From Otis tarda (Eukaryota; Chordata; Aves; Otidiformes; Otididae), in contig CM048554.1 in assembly GCA_026413225.1 (NCBI GenBank), positions 54,147,463 through 54,211,462 on the forward strand: 64,000 nt of DNA, given 5' to 3'. The notes beneath the pieces are model-generated. The model was not told the DNA's origin and searched no databases. It saw nothing but the letters and a program-made list of their open reading frames with translations. The position numbers were made by a program, and so were the translations under genes. Below, piece by piece: positions 1 through 12,815 of the stretch (within the stretch, counting starts at the first letter, position 1; every line of letters starts with the position of its first letter).

Positions 1-794
1 ACTTAACATGTCTTGTTGGATTCTTAAGCGTGATACCCAACACACATTTTCTTCATGACTTTGTATTACACATTTATCTATCGAGGTGACACTAGCACCC
101 AGAAGTGTGAACTTCAACAGAAAAGACTTACTATAGCTCTTCAAATACTTGAGAGTACAGTTCCCAAGAGACCTCTTACTTGCAGTTCTTCCAGGTTTCC
201 AGTTTCATGGATGTTACTCTTATGATCCCACATGGCTGCCATTGCCACCAGGTGACCAATGAAATGAGCCAAATTCAGAGCTAACCTCGAAGTCTGAAAA
301 CGTTAACAGAATTGCAGCCTTTTACCTGGATCTTTGTCTTTGACTCATTACACCAACCAGTTTTAAGGGGATCTGCATTCCTGAGAGGATCAGCACTTAA
401 CATCACATATCAAATCCACCTGGAAGGACAAATGGCCATCTCACATATGACTACCACAAAGTGCTGGGGCACTCAGGCTTTTTCAAAAGAAAATCAGACA
501 ATTTGTTTGGAAAATTGTTTGGAGAGGAGTTTTCCTTTGGCTCCTCTTAGTGACAGCTCTGGTCTGAATTCCTTGATCTGTGCAAGGCTCTGAGCGATGT
601 TTGACTCTCAGATCAAACATGATTTTTTGTACATAACTTAAAGTGCTTCACTTAAAGGGCATCTGAACCAGTAGCTCAGACTAATTCCCCTGGAGTTCTG
701 TAATATCTGAGGTCTCAGCCTGGATACACATTCTGCAACTATGCCCATTTTTTTTTTCTTGTGTGATCCAAATTCTGCTAATTTGGAGTGCTTA
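1..794. other. Intergenic sequence, no feature recognised
   Basis: I see no exon with credible splice sites, no RNA gene and no recognisable repeat here. A 93-codon open frame at 312-593 has no similarity I recognise and is within what chance gives in AT-moderate vertebrate DNA. Confidence 0.5.
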
Positions 795-1040
795 GAGAAG
801 ACGGAGCTAGACCCTTCAGAGAGGTGTACAGCAGAAGGATGAAAGGCAATAGAGACAATTTGAAATACAAGAAATTACGACTTTGATAGCAGGACAAAAA
901 GGATTGTCATGAATGTGATGAAGCACTGGAACAGGTGCCCAGGGAGGCTGTGGGATCTTCATCCTTGGAGATACTCAAAACTCAGCTGGATGAGGCCCTG
1001 ACAACTTGCTCTCGCTGGACTTCCCCTGGGGACATCCCCT
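795..1040 (+). repeat. Old CR1 LINE 3' fragment
   Basis: The stretch has the layout of the last coding part of CR1 ORF2: a degraded 'RLDIR'-type segment near 875-900, the 'HWNR.PRE' signature (cactggaacaggtgcccag, 926-944), then 'SLEILK.QLDEAL' (about 960-1000). It is much more diverged than the CR1 that follows and belongs to a different subfamily. The usual 3' UTR and octamer tail are missing; the sequence runs directly into the next CR1 at about 1040. The left limit is approximate. Confidence 0.7.
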
Positions 1041-1041
1041 G

Positions 1042-3574
1042 GGGATGGGGGAGGAGCTGACAGAGAGCTTATGGGTCAAGATCAGAGGACAGGGACGGAC
1101 GGGGGATGTTACGGTGGGGGTCTGTTACAGGCCGCCTGGCCAGGAAGACAGCGGACGAGGCGCTCTATAGCCAGATAGGAGCAGCCTCACAGCGGTCACA
1201 AGCCCTGGTCCTCATAGGGGACTTCAACCACCCTGACATCTGTCGGAGAAACAACACGGCAGGGCACAGGCAGTCCAGGAGGTTCCTGGAATGCGTGGAC
1301 GATAACTTCCTCCTGCAGGCGATAGAGGAGCCGACAAGGAGGGGTGCCATGCTGGACCTTGTGCTCACCAACAGGGAGGGGCTGGTGGGGGACGTGAAAC
1401 TGATGGACAGCCTTGGCTGCAGTGACCATGACGCGGTGGAGTTCAAGATCGACGGGGCGGCGAGGAAACTGCACAGTAAGCTCTCTGCCCTAGATTTCAG
1501 GAAGGCGGACTTCGGCCTCTTCAGGAACCTCATGGGCAAAGTGCCATGGGAGGCGGCCCTGGAGGGAAGAGGGGCCCAGGAAAGTTGGTCCATATTTAAG
1601 GAGCACCTCCTCCAAGCTTAGCAGAGGTGCATCCCGATGAAGAAGAAGTCGGGCAAAAAGGCCAGGAGGCCAGCGTGGATGAGCAAGGAGCTCCTGGACC
1701 AACTGAAAGTAAAGAAGGAAGCCTATAGAGGGTGGAAGCGGAGACAGGTAGCCTGGGAGGACTACCGAGTGGCTGTGCGAGCGGCCAGGGATAGGGTGAG
1801 GAAGGCTAAAGCCCTGACGGAATCGAATCTGGCCAGGGATATAAAAAGTAACAAGAAAAGCTTTTACAGGTATGTAGGGGACAAAAGAAAATCCAAGGAG
1901 AATGTAGGCCCCCTCCGGAAGGTAACGGGTGTCGTGGTTACCCGGGATGTGGAGAAGGCTGAGGTACTCAATGACTTTTTTGCCTCAGTCTTCACTGATA
2001 AGGGCTCTTGTCTCCCCACCCAAACTGTGGAAGGCACAGGCAGGGACTGCAAGGATGAAGAACCGCCCACGGTGCTCGAAGAGCAGGTTTGGGATCATCT
2101 AAGGAACTTGAAGGTGCATAAGTCCATGGGGCCTGATGAGATCCATCCGTGCGTCCTGAGGGAACTGGCGAATGAAGTTGCCAAGCCACTGGTCATCATA
2201 TTTGAGAAATCGTGGCGGTCTGGTGAGGTCCCCGATGACTGGAAGAGAGGGAACATAACCCCCATTTTTAAAAAGGGGAGTAAGGAAGACCCGGGCAACT
2301 ACAGGCCGGTCAGCCTCACCTCCGTGCCTGGCAAGGTCATGGAGCAGATTCTCCTGGAAACCATGCTAAGGCACATGGAGAGCAAGGAGGTGGTTGGTGA
2401 CAGCCAACATGGCTTCACCAAGGGCAGATCGTGCCTGACCAATTTGGTAGCCTTTTATGATGGGGTAACAGCATCGGTGGACAAGGGACGGGCAACGGAC
2501 ATCATCTACCTGGACTTGTGCAAGGCATTTGATGCTGTCCCGCACGACATCCTTCTCTCTAAACTAGAGAGGCATGGGTTCGATGGATGGACCACTCGGT
2601 GGATAAGGAGTTGGCTGGATGGCCGCACTCAGAGAGTGGTGGTCAATGGCTCAATGTCCAAGTGGAGACCGGTCACCAGTGGCATCCCTCAGGGGTCCGT
2701 GCTGGGCCCGGCCCTGTTCAACATCTTTGTCGGCAATATGGACAGTGGGATAGAGTGCACCCTCAGCAAGTTCGCCGATGACACCAAGCTGTGTGGTGCC
2801 GTCGACTCGCTGGAAGGGAGGGATGCCATCCAGAGGGACCTGGACAGGCTGGAGAGGTGGGCCCGTGCCAACCTCATGAAGTTCAACCAGGCCAAGTGCA
2901 AGGTCCTGCATCTGGGTCGTGGCAATCCCAGGCACAAATACAGGCTGGGCGGAGAATGGATCGAGAGCAGCCCTGAGGAGAGGGACTTGGGAGTGCTGGT
3001 GGACGAGAGGCTCAACATGAGTGGGCAATGCGCCCTTGCGGCCCAGAAGGCCAACCGCATCCTGGGCTGCATCAAGAGGAGCGTGGCCAGCAGGTCGAGG
3101 GAGGTGATTCTGCCCCTCTACTCCGCCCTGGTGAGACCCCACCTGGAGTACTGCGTCCAGTTCTGGAGTCCCCAACACAAGAAGGACATGGACCAGTTGG
3201 AAAGGGTGCAGAGGACGGCCACAAAGATGATCAGAGGGCTGGAGCACCTCTCCTATGAGGACAGGCTGAGAGAGTTGGGGCTGTTCAGCCTGGAGAAGAG
3301 GAGGCTCCGGGGAGACCTGATAGCAGTCTTCCAATACCTCAAGGGGGCCTAGAGGAAAGATGGGGAGAGGCTGTTCAGTAGGGCCTGTTGTGATAGGACA
3401 AGGGGTAATGGGTTTAAATTAGAAGGAGGTAGGTTTAGATTAGATATTAGAAAAAAAATTTTTACAATGAGAGTTGTAGAGCACTGGAACAGGTTGCCCA
3501 GAGAGGTGGTGGATGCCCCATCCCTGGAAATGTTCAAGGCCAGGCTGGATGAGGCTCTGAGCAACCTGATCTAG
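1042..3574 (+). pseudogene. CR1 ORF2 relic: endonuclease C-terminal half plus reverse transcriptase
   Basis: ORF2 of CR1 encodes an apurinic-type endonuclease that nicks the target and a reverse transcriptase that copies the RNA. Here the reading begins in the frame starting at 1042/1045 (YRPPGQED near 1130-1155), then a small indel at about 1152-1156 shifts it to the frame used by everything downstream. Endonuclease motifs seen are GDFN (1217-1228) and SDH (1421-1429). Reverse-transcriptase motifs are YLDLCKAFD (first catalytic Asp at 2513), [10 protein letters not shown] (2681-2710) and FADD (2771-2782, the catalytic pair). TAG codons interrupt the frame at 1619-1621, where the context suggests an original CAG, and at 3350-3352. 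Beyond the second stop the same frame continues for 73 codons ([23 protein letters not shown]) to the natural stop at 3572-3574. Few lesions over 2.5 kb point to a moderately young insertion. Confidence 0.93.
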
Positions 3575-3662
3575 TCAGGGATGTCCCTGCTTCTTGCAGG
3601 GGGGTTGGACTAGATGACCTGTGAAGGTCCCTTCCAACTCTAACCATTCTATGATTCTATGA
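1042..3662 (+). mobile_element. CR1 LINE retrotransposon, 5'-truncated, about 2.6 kb
   Basis: This is a long copy of the CR1 non-LTR retrotransposon, the dominant LINE of birds. It begins inside the endonuclease domain of ORF2, runs through the whole reverse transcriptase, and ends with a short 3' UTR (3575-3662) holding the CR1 hallmark 'gggttggactagatgacc' and a terminal ATTCTATG repeat (3645-3662). 5' truncation is the normal outcome of target-primed reverse transcription, and CR1 usually makes no clear target-site duplication; none is evident here. ORF1 and the 5' UTR are absent. Autonomous movement is ruled out by the truncation plus three coding lesions. The left boundary is uncertain by about 20 bases. 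Confidence 0.95.
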
Positions 3663-6642
3663 CTTGATATGAGCAGAGGCCATCAGTGCTCCCTTTTCAC
3701 TCACCCCTATCTGTGACTCTGTTATGAATCCTGTTAGCAGCACATGGAAAAAAGTAATAATTTCCATATTTTCTTAAGGGAACAGCAATTCTTGGTGAAA
3801 AAGCAATGGGATAATATGGCATTTAATATGTCACTAAGGAGAAAGAGTAATAAACTACATACAAGCATAGGGACCAAATCTTGCCAGTAGCTAAGTGCAT
3901 GCATTGAGCTTAATGGAATGTGAGGTTGTTCATAATTTTGTAAGATTAGACTTTAAGAAAGGAAACCAGTATGTGATCCTTTTCATACTAAAGTACCTGG
4001 CAAAACGTCCAGCAAGTTCAGTGAATGCAAGCATGGATACCTCAGTTTTCAAGATCATAATACGCATTGTAGTGGAATTTCATAAAGATTTGTGCAAAGT
4101 GCTTCACCCCATTCTTTTTTTATAGGTAAAACCAGAAACTACACCCAGAAAGGTAACATCATGGCTGCTTTCTGAAGGGAGGCTGAAATCACAACCATTT
4201 CCTTTCAGTTCCCTCCCTGGCAGCCTCAGCTGTTCTGGATGGCTTTCTGACTTCACACCGGGTTTCAAATTCCACTCAAGCTTTTCTTCGACACAGAGGA
4301 AAGACAAAATCACCAGCTTGTCTCTTTTCAGTCAAGGAACATGCAGTGCCAGAGGATGAAGCATCAGATTCTTTACTCCTGATTGATGCTAATTGAGTAT
4401 TTCCTCTAAATTGAGTATTTCCTGTAAAGAAGATTAAGAAAAAAAAAATCCACTGAGTATTCAAAATAGAAATTGCCTGAACTCACAACCAGAGCAGTGT
4501 TGCCTGGAGGAACTGGACTGCCTGATGCAACTCCAGAAGTTTCCAAATGCTTGTTAGGACATCTCATCAATGAGTGAGGAGGAAAGCTCATTGAAGAGAG
4601 CTTCTTTATCTTGCTTTACAAGCAGTAGAAGTCTCTCCCTTTAAGAAGCTACAAAAAATCCCCTCACTTGGAGAAAGTAGTTTCTGCCCTTTTGAGCTCC
4701 TCTGACCTTCACAGTAGGAAAACCAACCATTGGAGGCTCAGGAATTCCTGTTGTGGTTGCGGTCAGGAATTTAACCCCATCTTTCTGAGCACGGGAGGCT
4801 CCAGGACTGTGGCCTGGTGATGGCTCCAAGAAGCTTTGAGTCAGAAGGCGGTGGGGGCTGAAGTCCTGAGCCTGACAGGCACAGTCCTGCTCTACAAACT
4901 CATGAGTCAGGAGCTGTCCCTTATCAGGCAACCTCAAAAAACATGGAGTCACCCAACTCTGCTCGTAGTTGGCAGTGCAGAGAAGCAGTCCTGAGCCATT
5001 GCCTGGCTCCTGCCTTTTCTGGGCTCAGATTTCTACACCTGCTACACAAGGAGAAAAACCATGGTACTCCTCATGGGGAGCCAGCATGTCTTGCTGGAGG
5101 AATCAAGTTCATGATGTAGACTAACACAAAGTATTTTGTAATATACAGTCTTACTGCACAGGACACTGAGGCTCTGTGCATTGGGATGAGCAAAGCAGGC
5201 AACAGAATGAACCTCTCGGTGTTTCCTTGTTCAGAGTAGCTGTTGGCACACACAGATCAGCCTCCCGCCACCCCAGCATTCAGAGTGTGGGCAGAGATCT
5301 CTGAGCACAGGACATGCTGTAAGGCTCAGCGGCTGGCCATCCCCCAGGCCCTGCGCAAGCACAGCAGATGCATTGCCAAGGACAGACTCTGGCAGGGCAT
5401 CTCCCTCCGGTTCCTCACAGCTGACCAATCTCGCTCTTGTACCGGGTGTGGATGAATGGTGCTCCGTTGTTCCTAGCTTGGGTGTAGGTATGCTAGAGGT
5501 TGGATCTTTGTTCTCATCCTTTCCCACCAAAAGTTTGGCTTCACGAATACCACCACTACAAGTCACAGTGTCTGGTGCACAGCTGAAAGACTTTACTCTG
5601 TCTGCATTTCAGCATACCATGACTGCTTCCTCTTTACATATGCAAAATGAAAAGATACACACACAAGTTTCATAACAAGTCACAGCCCTGGAAGAAGCTG
5701 CTGGTTTGCACACACTGCTGCACTAAATCAACCAAACAATTTTTCAAGGTCTGATTTGGTGGGCAGCAGCAGAGGTCTGACTGGAAAAGACAAGTGTCAA
5801 TACCGTGCCTGTGACTAATAAAGAGGTGGCTTCCAGGCTTGAAGGGGTTAAAGATGCTGGAGATTAGCCCCTCTCACCCCAGACTCTGCTCACTGTCTGG
5901 GAGACAGGAGGGCAACTGGTGCCTAAGATCTTCCCCCACCAGCAGGACACTGGGTCACACTGCAAACATTTCTTTGCATCCAAGTGGAACATGGAGCCCA
6001 CTTAGCTCAAGAAGGGGATTCACTTTGTGAACCTGACCCCTGTCTGTGATGCACTACCTGTGGATGCCATGCTCTGCACTTTATCTATTTGCGTGTAGCA
6101 AATGTAATCAAAACGTCACTGCTGGCACTGAAACAAGGGATTCTACTTTTGCATCTAGTCAGTCTTGTCCAGGAAAACTCAGTTCTAGTACAGCATTCCT
6201 CCTATGTTAGATGCAACGCTTTTTGGATTAAGAAATCGCCACCTTTGACTTTTAGAAATACATGTTTTAGTACTGGCAATATGAAATAGTGACATAATAA
6301 GATGCTACAGAAAAAAAATATCAGCAGATAAGAGGAGAACTAGGAGGAGGACAAAAAGGAACAGAATAGGAACACAGAGAAAAGAGAAAGAGAAGGATGA
6401 AGGACAAGCTAAGATCCAAACCTGTGCTGCAGAGTGGCACTTTCCCCACATCTCAGAGACAAATTTGAGTTTGGGGCTCTGGCTCTTCAAGCTCTAAGAT
6501 CTACATTTATGGCTAGTGACTAGTTTTACAGTAGGCCAAAACAAACTCTACATCTGAATGTTACTTGACTGTGGGGAAACGTGCCTGCAAGCCCAGACAG
6601 AAAGTTTGTGGCCAGGACACAACTCTTATGTACTGCAAGAGA

Positions 6643-6658
6643 TTTTTTTTTTTTTTTT
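6643..6658. repeat. Poly(T) tract
   Basis: An uninterrupted run of 16 T. No adjacent retrogene or SINE body was recognised, so this is read as a simple repeat. Confidence 0.9.
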
Positions 6659-9598
6659 GTGGAATGAAGCTAAATTCTGTTGCTTAGTGGTATCTCACAC
6701 GGATTTGTGCTGTACAGACAGGAGAGGTATTGCATAAGGCCCAGTTCCTGTGTTCTTTGATTACTGCCTGTTAGCCTTTATCTCAAACTCTTGGAAACAC
6801 CAGCTTTCTATCAAAAGGAAATGTCACTGCTTTAGCTAATACATTTTTTCTTTCCTTTACAAGAGCCTCTAATTGACTTTTTTTTTTCAGTTGAGTACAG
6901 CCTTAAAAAGGAATATTTAATGTCAGGCATTAAAGTTTCCACATTGGCTTGCAGAGGAAACCTCAACTCAGATGCTTGTCAAGAGAAAGAAAAGGCAGAC
7001 CATGCCTCCCTTCCCTGCCATACATAGGAAAGGATTTGTCTTGGTGTAGCTCTGCTATCCGATTGCATAGGGGAATTTATGTCTGAAGGGATCTTGCTTT
7101 TTCTCCCCAGCCCTTCCTGAAGGGCTCTGAGTGATGGGAGAGCCGCCTCCAGCGCTCACTCCGTCCAGCACCTGCACGCCCCATTCAAAGAAACACTGAA
7201 TCTGGCTGGCCTGCACCTCGCTCCTGTCCAGAAGTCAGGGAAACTTCCCAATTGCATGCAATCAATGTTTTGCATTTTTCCCCAGCTGAATAATTCCCCA
7301 GCTTTACAGATCAAGCAAGAGGCATTAAAATTGCTCTGCAACACTGAATGCCAAGCCCTCTGAAGCAAACGGATGACTCCTTATAACAAATCTCTTGAAT
7401 ACTTCTTTAATTTTGTGTCTCTGCTTAAACTCCCAGACTTAGAGCATAAGTATATGCTTTGCGCAATAGCAATTCAAATATTTGCAGCATCTGGGCCACC
7501 TGAGGCACATGTATTACATGACAGTCTATGTAACAGCTAGATCACAGCCATCTTCTGCCACCCTATGGCAGCCTGATGGCTGATGCCAGACCTGTTTAAG
7601 AAATCAGCGTTAATTTTAGTGAAGTGCCACATATAACACTGAGCCCTGAGGGATAACCATGTGTTCAGAAAGTGCCTGCTAGCCTCCCTCGCCCAGCTCT
7701 CTGCCACCACCCTCACAGCAGCAGATGCTCTCCCAGACCCCAAAACACACACTGACCCACCCACAGCACAGCCTATGGCAGGCTCTGCAGCTGCTACAGC
7801 CAGTACTGCAGCCCCCTGCCTCACTGGGAGCTCCCCTCAAGTGTATTTTTGTGAATCCCGGGAATATTAATTGGTTATTATTAACAACACCTTATGGTTT
7901 AAGGGAAGGCACAGATTGCCACATGCCAGGAAGCTCAAATGGATTTTATGGAGGACTACGTTCAACCGTAAGAGTTTGCCAGATGGGAACAGATCGCACT
8001 CACCTACTGAGTATCTTGTCCACCCCTATGATGTTTCAGGGGAAGGTCAGACATTGTGAGCTGAAAGAACCTATTGTAATGCAAAGCGCTATCATGAACT
8101 AGGCAAGACAGATGAATAGTCAAGTTCTTCTCAGAATGGGGACAAACAAATGGTAACAGGATGCCCCAAGGTTGTATCCCTTCTGACCCTGCCACACGGT
8201 CAGTTTGTAATGTGAAGTGTGAAGACTTCAATCTGTGTTAAAAATGGTACGCACTGCTTTTATCCAGAGGAATATCTGATCCTTTCTGGTAATCTAATAA
8301 ACCATTTGCTGCCTCTGCAAATCATGAAAGGAACATTTGAATACAGCTAATTGCTAAAAATAGCCCCATTTTCAGCAGCAGAAGAGCTGGCAGTTCTTTC
8401 AAGTCATGTTAAAAATACTGTTTTAGTATGACTTCAGCAGCGAGCTGCCACCTGTGTGTGCTACGACAGTGAGTGGGACTGCCTTGCCCCTGGACGGGAT
8501 TTCCTCCAGCATGTGACATGACTTGTGAGTCCCACAACTCAGAAGTAGGTAAGCTACAAGGTCTAAAAACGTGACTGCAACAGCAACCGAGTACCTTGTA
8601 CCTGTGCTTTCCTCTTTGCAACTCTGCTTATTGTGAGTCCAATTTAAGGACATGTCTCTGACTATTAGGTTGATGTGAACAAAATGTTACTTTTTACTCG
8701 GTAGGAACCTTCTGGTTCCTTTGCTGTGCAAGCCTGGTGGTCTGAGGCCACAAAAATGGCATGCTGATTGCAGTTGATATCTGCTAATGAAGAAGAGTAG
8801 CAAGTCACGTATGGCAGACAGCCAGTTAACTCAAACATTACTATGTTAGCCCAGTTGTACTTTGAATTTATGGATCTAGAAAGTGGAGGAAGAATGCATA
8901 GCTTACAGAATATTTAAGACAATTCAGCTGGAATAGGACTGGAGACATAAGAGGTGTGAATGTGTCCACACAATACACCCACTGCATGAGAGTGTAGATA
9001 CATTGATAGCCCTCAAGGAACAACATTATGATCACTTTGTGTGCAATGGTAAAATAGCCTTTTGCTAAGCTACAACTGTATCTCAGTATTTTTTATTTTG
9101 TTTGCTCTTTGAATCAGCAAATGCTAGGCCGAAAAGAAAAGCTTTTGCTGTCCTCTGAAGAGCAACAAATTGGGCCCAGCACTACAGGCAACCCAAATGC
9201 CAGCACTGTCCCTAGAGAGTGGTTCCTGTAAGCCCGACCCAAGGAGCTGTCAGTGGAAGCACGTCTGTTAACCTTGGCTGCTCAGATGTGCCAACCAAAG
9301 AGACACGCTAATCAAAATGTACCAGACCCAGAGGCTATATTCTGTCCTGTTTAATTAGATCTAATTTTGTTTTGCTGCCTTTCAGAAGTACAGGATAGCG
9401 GCCAGCAAGGCAGCAAGATATAACCAACTCTGGATTCTCTCTGTGAAGTAAAGGCTGGAAGTTGTTTCCTGCAGCTTGTGCTAGTCCCCATAGGTACATG
9501 GAAAGTGCTTAGTGGGACCTAGCAAAGAGCACAAGTCCCAGTCAGACCAATATAACCCAATGGCCCAAAGGAACAGTGCGGCCTTCACAACTGAATTA

Positions 9599-9662
9599 TA
9601 CATCTTTCTTTTTTTCTTTTCTTTTCTTTTTTTTTTTTATTCTACCTTTTTCCTTTTATCCC
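9599..9662. repeat. Pyrimidine-rich (T/C) low-complexity tract
   Basis: The stretch is almost only T with scattered C and contains TTTTC-like repeats and a T run at about 9627-9638. It gives rise to a spurious Phe/Leu-rich open frame. Confidence 0.85.
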
Positions 9663-12521
9663 CTAATGTGTTGTTTTCTTGCCCTCACTACTTCTACCAG
9701 GTCTATCTGTAAACTGGATATCACTGCAATCCAACATCTCACTAGAGAAAAAGAAAGAAAGAATTTACAAAACAGATATGGTATATTAACCTAGAAAGAA
9801 ATTCCTCATGTTCTATCCCATACAAGTTCCAGCTGAGCGCTCATATTTTATAGGACAAAAAAAATATTTGAAGAGATGCTGTCTTGTAGGTAAAAACCAG
9901 CTTCAAGGTTCTGTAGGGCATGGAGGGAAAGGAAAAAAAAAAATGCTGCTGTTCATGAACCTAAAGCCAGAAATAAACCAGATTCACTAAAGCTCACACT
10001 GGATGTGATGATCTGAGACACTTGCTGCACAGTCATGCACTGAAACTGTATGTCAGCTTTTGGAGAAAGGGATGTGCTCTCAGCGCTGTGGCTGTGGCCA
10101 GCTGGCACGCAGCTGCTCCTGCTGCCCTCCCAGAGGTCCTGCCATGAGGACCACGTGCAGTGCATGTCTTGCGTGCAGGACTGGGAAGAGGAATGGCTCT
10201 GATGAAGCAAGGAGCCTTGCTAGCAGGAATTTCTGCTAAAAAGTAGGCTAAATTTGTAGAGACATAGTGTTTCCAACAGTGATGGGCTAACCATAATAGG
10301 GCAGATGAATAGCATGTGTTTCAGAGTAAGAAACTAATGATTCAAGAAGGAAGTTAGAAAGCTAAGAAGTGAGTTTGCTGAGCAGTAGCTGAAGAGGTTT
10401 GGGAGTCAGGGACGAATGACTCCCATCTGTGCTAAGGCTGAGCTCAAGTGTGTCATAGGTACATCCCTCTTCTAGACCGCAAAGATGCCTGGCCTAGCAG
10501 AAGCATTTGCCCATTTTAAGGGTTCTTGAAATATTTCCATTCCTTGTGTTGCTCCCACAAGGATCCAATACACTCTTAGCTGATAAACTTTCTCACATTA
10601 GTTGAAATGACATATTGATCACCAGTTAAACCTGTTGACACTTGCTGCTGCCAGCTGAATATAACACAGCTACCCAACCTGGGTGCTGCAGGAACACAAA
10701 CAACCCCTGCTCCTGCCTGAGGAACTGCTTCTCCAGATTTAATGTACAGAAATACAAAAAGCTAAATATTAAAGCTCAAGAGATTAATTCAGTGGTGTTA
10801 CACTGAACCTGTACAGCAGGCAAAAATTATTTTTCCCTTTGCAGTCCTGACGTGTTGTACAGTCACTGCACTTGCTCTCTCCCTCCCTTGCTGCCCCTTG
10901 CACTCTCCAGGCAGGATAACAGCCTCCCATTATCTGGTCATATCCCAGCCATGTGGCACTGGTGTCAGTAATTTAACACTCCCATTGCTCTTACATAGAT
11001 GCAAAACTGTTTATAAAGGTGTTCGGGTGACCAGCTCCCTTAGTGCCCTTGAGCCCAGATTACAGGATCATCTGTTGTGTTTTGGGGCTGAATAAAACTC
11101 TCCCCAATTCAGTTTGGGGCTGTGTTCCCCCGTGCTTCAAAAGGCTGCTGACAGAGCTCAAGAGCGATGTCCCAGCACTGTCATGTGTTTTAGGGGACAG
11201 ATGGATCAGCTTTCTTGACCACCTAAAATAACAGACATGCATCATGCACATACACATTAAGCATCACTCAGTGTCTCCCCTTAGCTGGGACCTGTTTTGT
11301 CCATATTGCCTAATTCCTTCTCCTTAAAAACACTCAGCCTTTACAAGCCCATCCCACATGCTGTGGGCTACTGGGCCCCAGTGGGGTCTGGCAATGTGGA
11401 GCACCAGCAGAGCTCTGGTCCTGCCATCCTTTAAGACTGCAGCACTGCCTCTCTCTGCACACCTAGGAGAGCTGCCTGAGGGTCAGGTTTTTTATTTTGC
11501 TTGCTGAACAGCATACTGCACCCTTGCAAGGGAGTTTCATTAGTTAATAGTAATACATTTGATGATTAGAGAAGATTCCATTAATAAATTAATATGTTCA
11601 ATCTCAAAACATTTCTATCAACATAAACTTCATTTCACATTAGTTCAGTGGGCAAGGCAAAAATCAGTAGGATCTCTTTCGCAGAGAGGAAAATTAAAGC
11701 CAAGAGCCCACTGTGCGCCAGCAGCAGCAGTCAGGACCCTGACTCTCAGTCCCTTGCTCCAACTTCTGGCTCAGCTTCCTTCTGGTGACAGATCAATTGC
11801 ATATTATGCGCTATATGAGATGACAACATTATATAAGTACAAAGAAGTAGGATTATGGGTGTGGGGGAGAAAGATCTCCCAGGGAGAGGGGACATTTTGC
11901 ATCAATCACTCCCTCCCCCACAGCCACCCACCGACTGCAGGGATTTTTCAAAGCACTGAAGATTATATAGTTTGGTACATTTTAATCAGTTTCTTATCCT
12001 ATAGGATTATGGTAGAAACATTGCTTAAAAAAAAGGTAGACACACAGCAATTAGGGGGCTCTGTAACCTGCAAAGGAGCTACACAAATGTGACAGCGTGT
12101 GCACTTCAGAAGTGCACCATGGAAGAGCCTGTAGCTGCCACCTGATGCCTCATTTCACCCCACTGGACAACAGCTGTGTCAAGTACTAGGACTGCAATTA
12201 AAAAGTAACAGCAATTTCAGTGCAAAGTAGAGCAGAGAAGCCTGGGGAAGGGCTGTGGCAATGGGAGATGAGATACTGAGTTACACATATTACCAGTGGA
12301 AGTTAGGAAAACCAAATTCTGTTCAAGAAGGAAGAAAGCATGTTAGAAGTGGGCTAGAGGAATGACACTCTGATCCTAGTTCGGCATTCCAGAAAAATCT
12401 TTGGTGCTAGAAGTCACAGTTATGAGCCAGATCTTCCTCAAAAGAACAGAGAAGATCTCTGTCCCTCTCTTCATTTTCCTGTTAAACCTTCAAATATCTG
12501 TTTTCCTGTCCTGGCCCACAG

Positions 12522-12755
12522 GTACGGAGAGAAGGGAAGCTGCTGAGGCAGCTCTCTGGGCCAGAAGTGTCGGACGAAACGGGAACAGCACCCTGGGACC
12601 GCTGTCATCGTGGTGGCTACGGGCAAGTCTGGCACCAAGTAGTAGCCTTTGGGCTACTGTTGTTCTCTGCTTATGTTAGCATTGTGCCTGAAGGCCTCAA
12701 CCGTAGAGGGGAGAACACCAATAGTGTGGAAGAGGCCAAACAAATGCTGAAATGA
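12522..12755 (+). other. Candidate unannotated 3' coding exon (78 codons)
   Basis: A strong-looking acceptor (pyrimidine-rich tract at about 12490-12516 ending in CCCACAG at 12515-12521) is followed directly by 77 open codons and a TGA at 12753-12755. There is no ATG near the start, so it could only be an internal or last exon. The predicted peptide has a hydrophobic stretch (VVAFGLLLFSAYVSIV) about two-thirds along, as in a short membrane segment. I do not recognise the peptide, see no upstream partner exon, and no AATAAA lies close downstream. Sequence just after it (about 12785-12815, 'taatcccttctgggcc') resembles an ancient LINE tail, which weakens the exon reading. A chance open frame remains the most likely alternative. 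Confidence 0.2.
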
Positions 12756-12789
12756 GAGAGGGAAGTCTGGTCTGCTGCATGTTGTAGTA

Positions 12790-12815
12790 ATCCCTTCTGG
12801 GCCATAAATCTATCA
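12790..12815 (+). repeat. Possible ancient CR1-type 3' tail
   Basis: The string 'taatcccttctgggcc' followed by 'ataaatctatcatctct' is close to the ends of old sauropsid CR1 copies (AATCCCTTCTGGCC...ATCTATGA). The match is short, so the call is weak. Confidence 0.3.

Larger units (their letters stand above)
3663..12520. other. Intergenic sequence with short simple repeats
   Basis: About 9 kb without a supported gene. Open frames on both strands are under 110 codons and lack recognisable domains. Notable small items are an 18-base tandem duplication (aattgagtatttcctcta) at 4391-4426, a T run at 6643-6658 and a pyrimidine tract at about 9599-9660. The region from about 4.6 to 5.6 kb and the one at 7.6-7.8 kb are somewhat GC-richer but show no CpG island. 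Confidence 0.45.

Noticed and set aside
2651-3334. 227-codon minus-strand frame opposite the CR1 reverse transcriptase
   Set aside because: A shadow of the conserved sense frame, which carries all the recognisable motifs.
11559-12092. 177-codon plus-strand frame
   Set aside because: No recognisable domain, low-complexity breaks and no CpG island or promoter; length is still compatible with chance in 64 kb.
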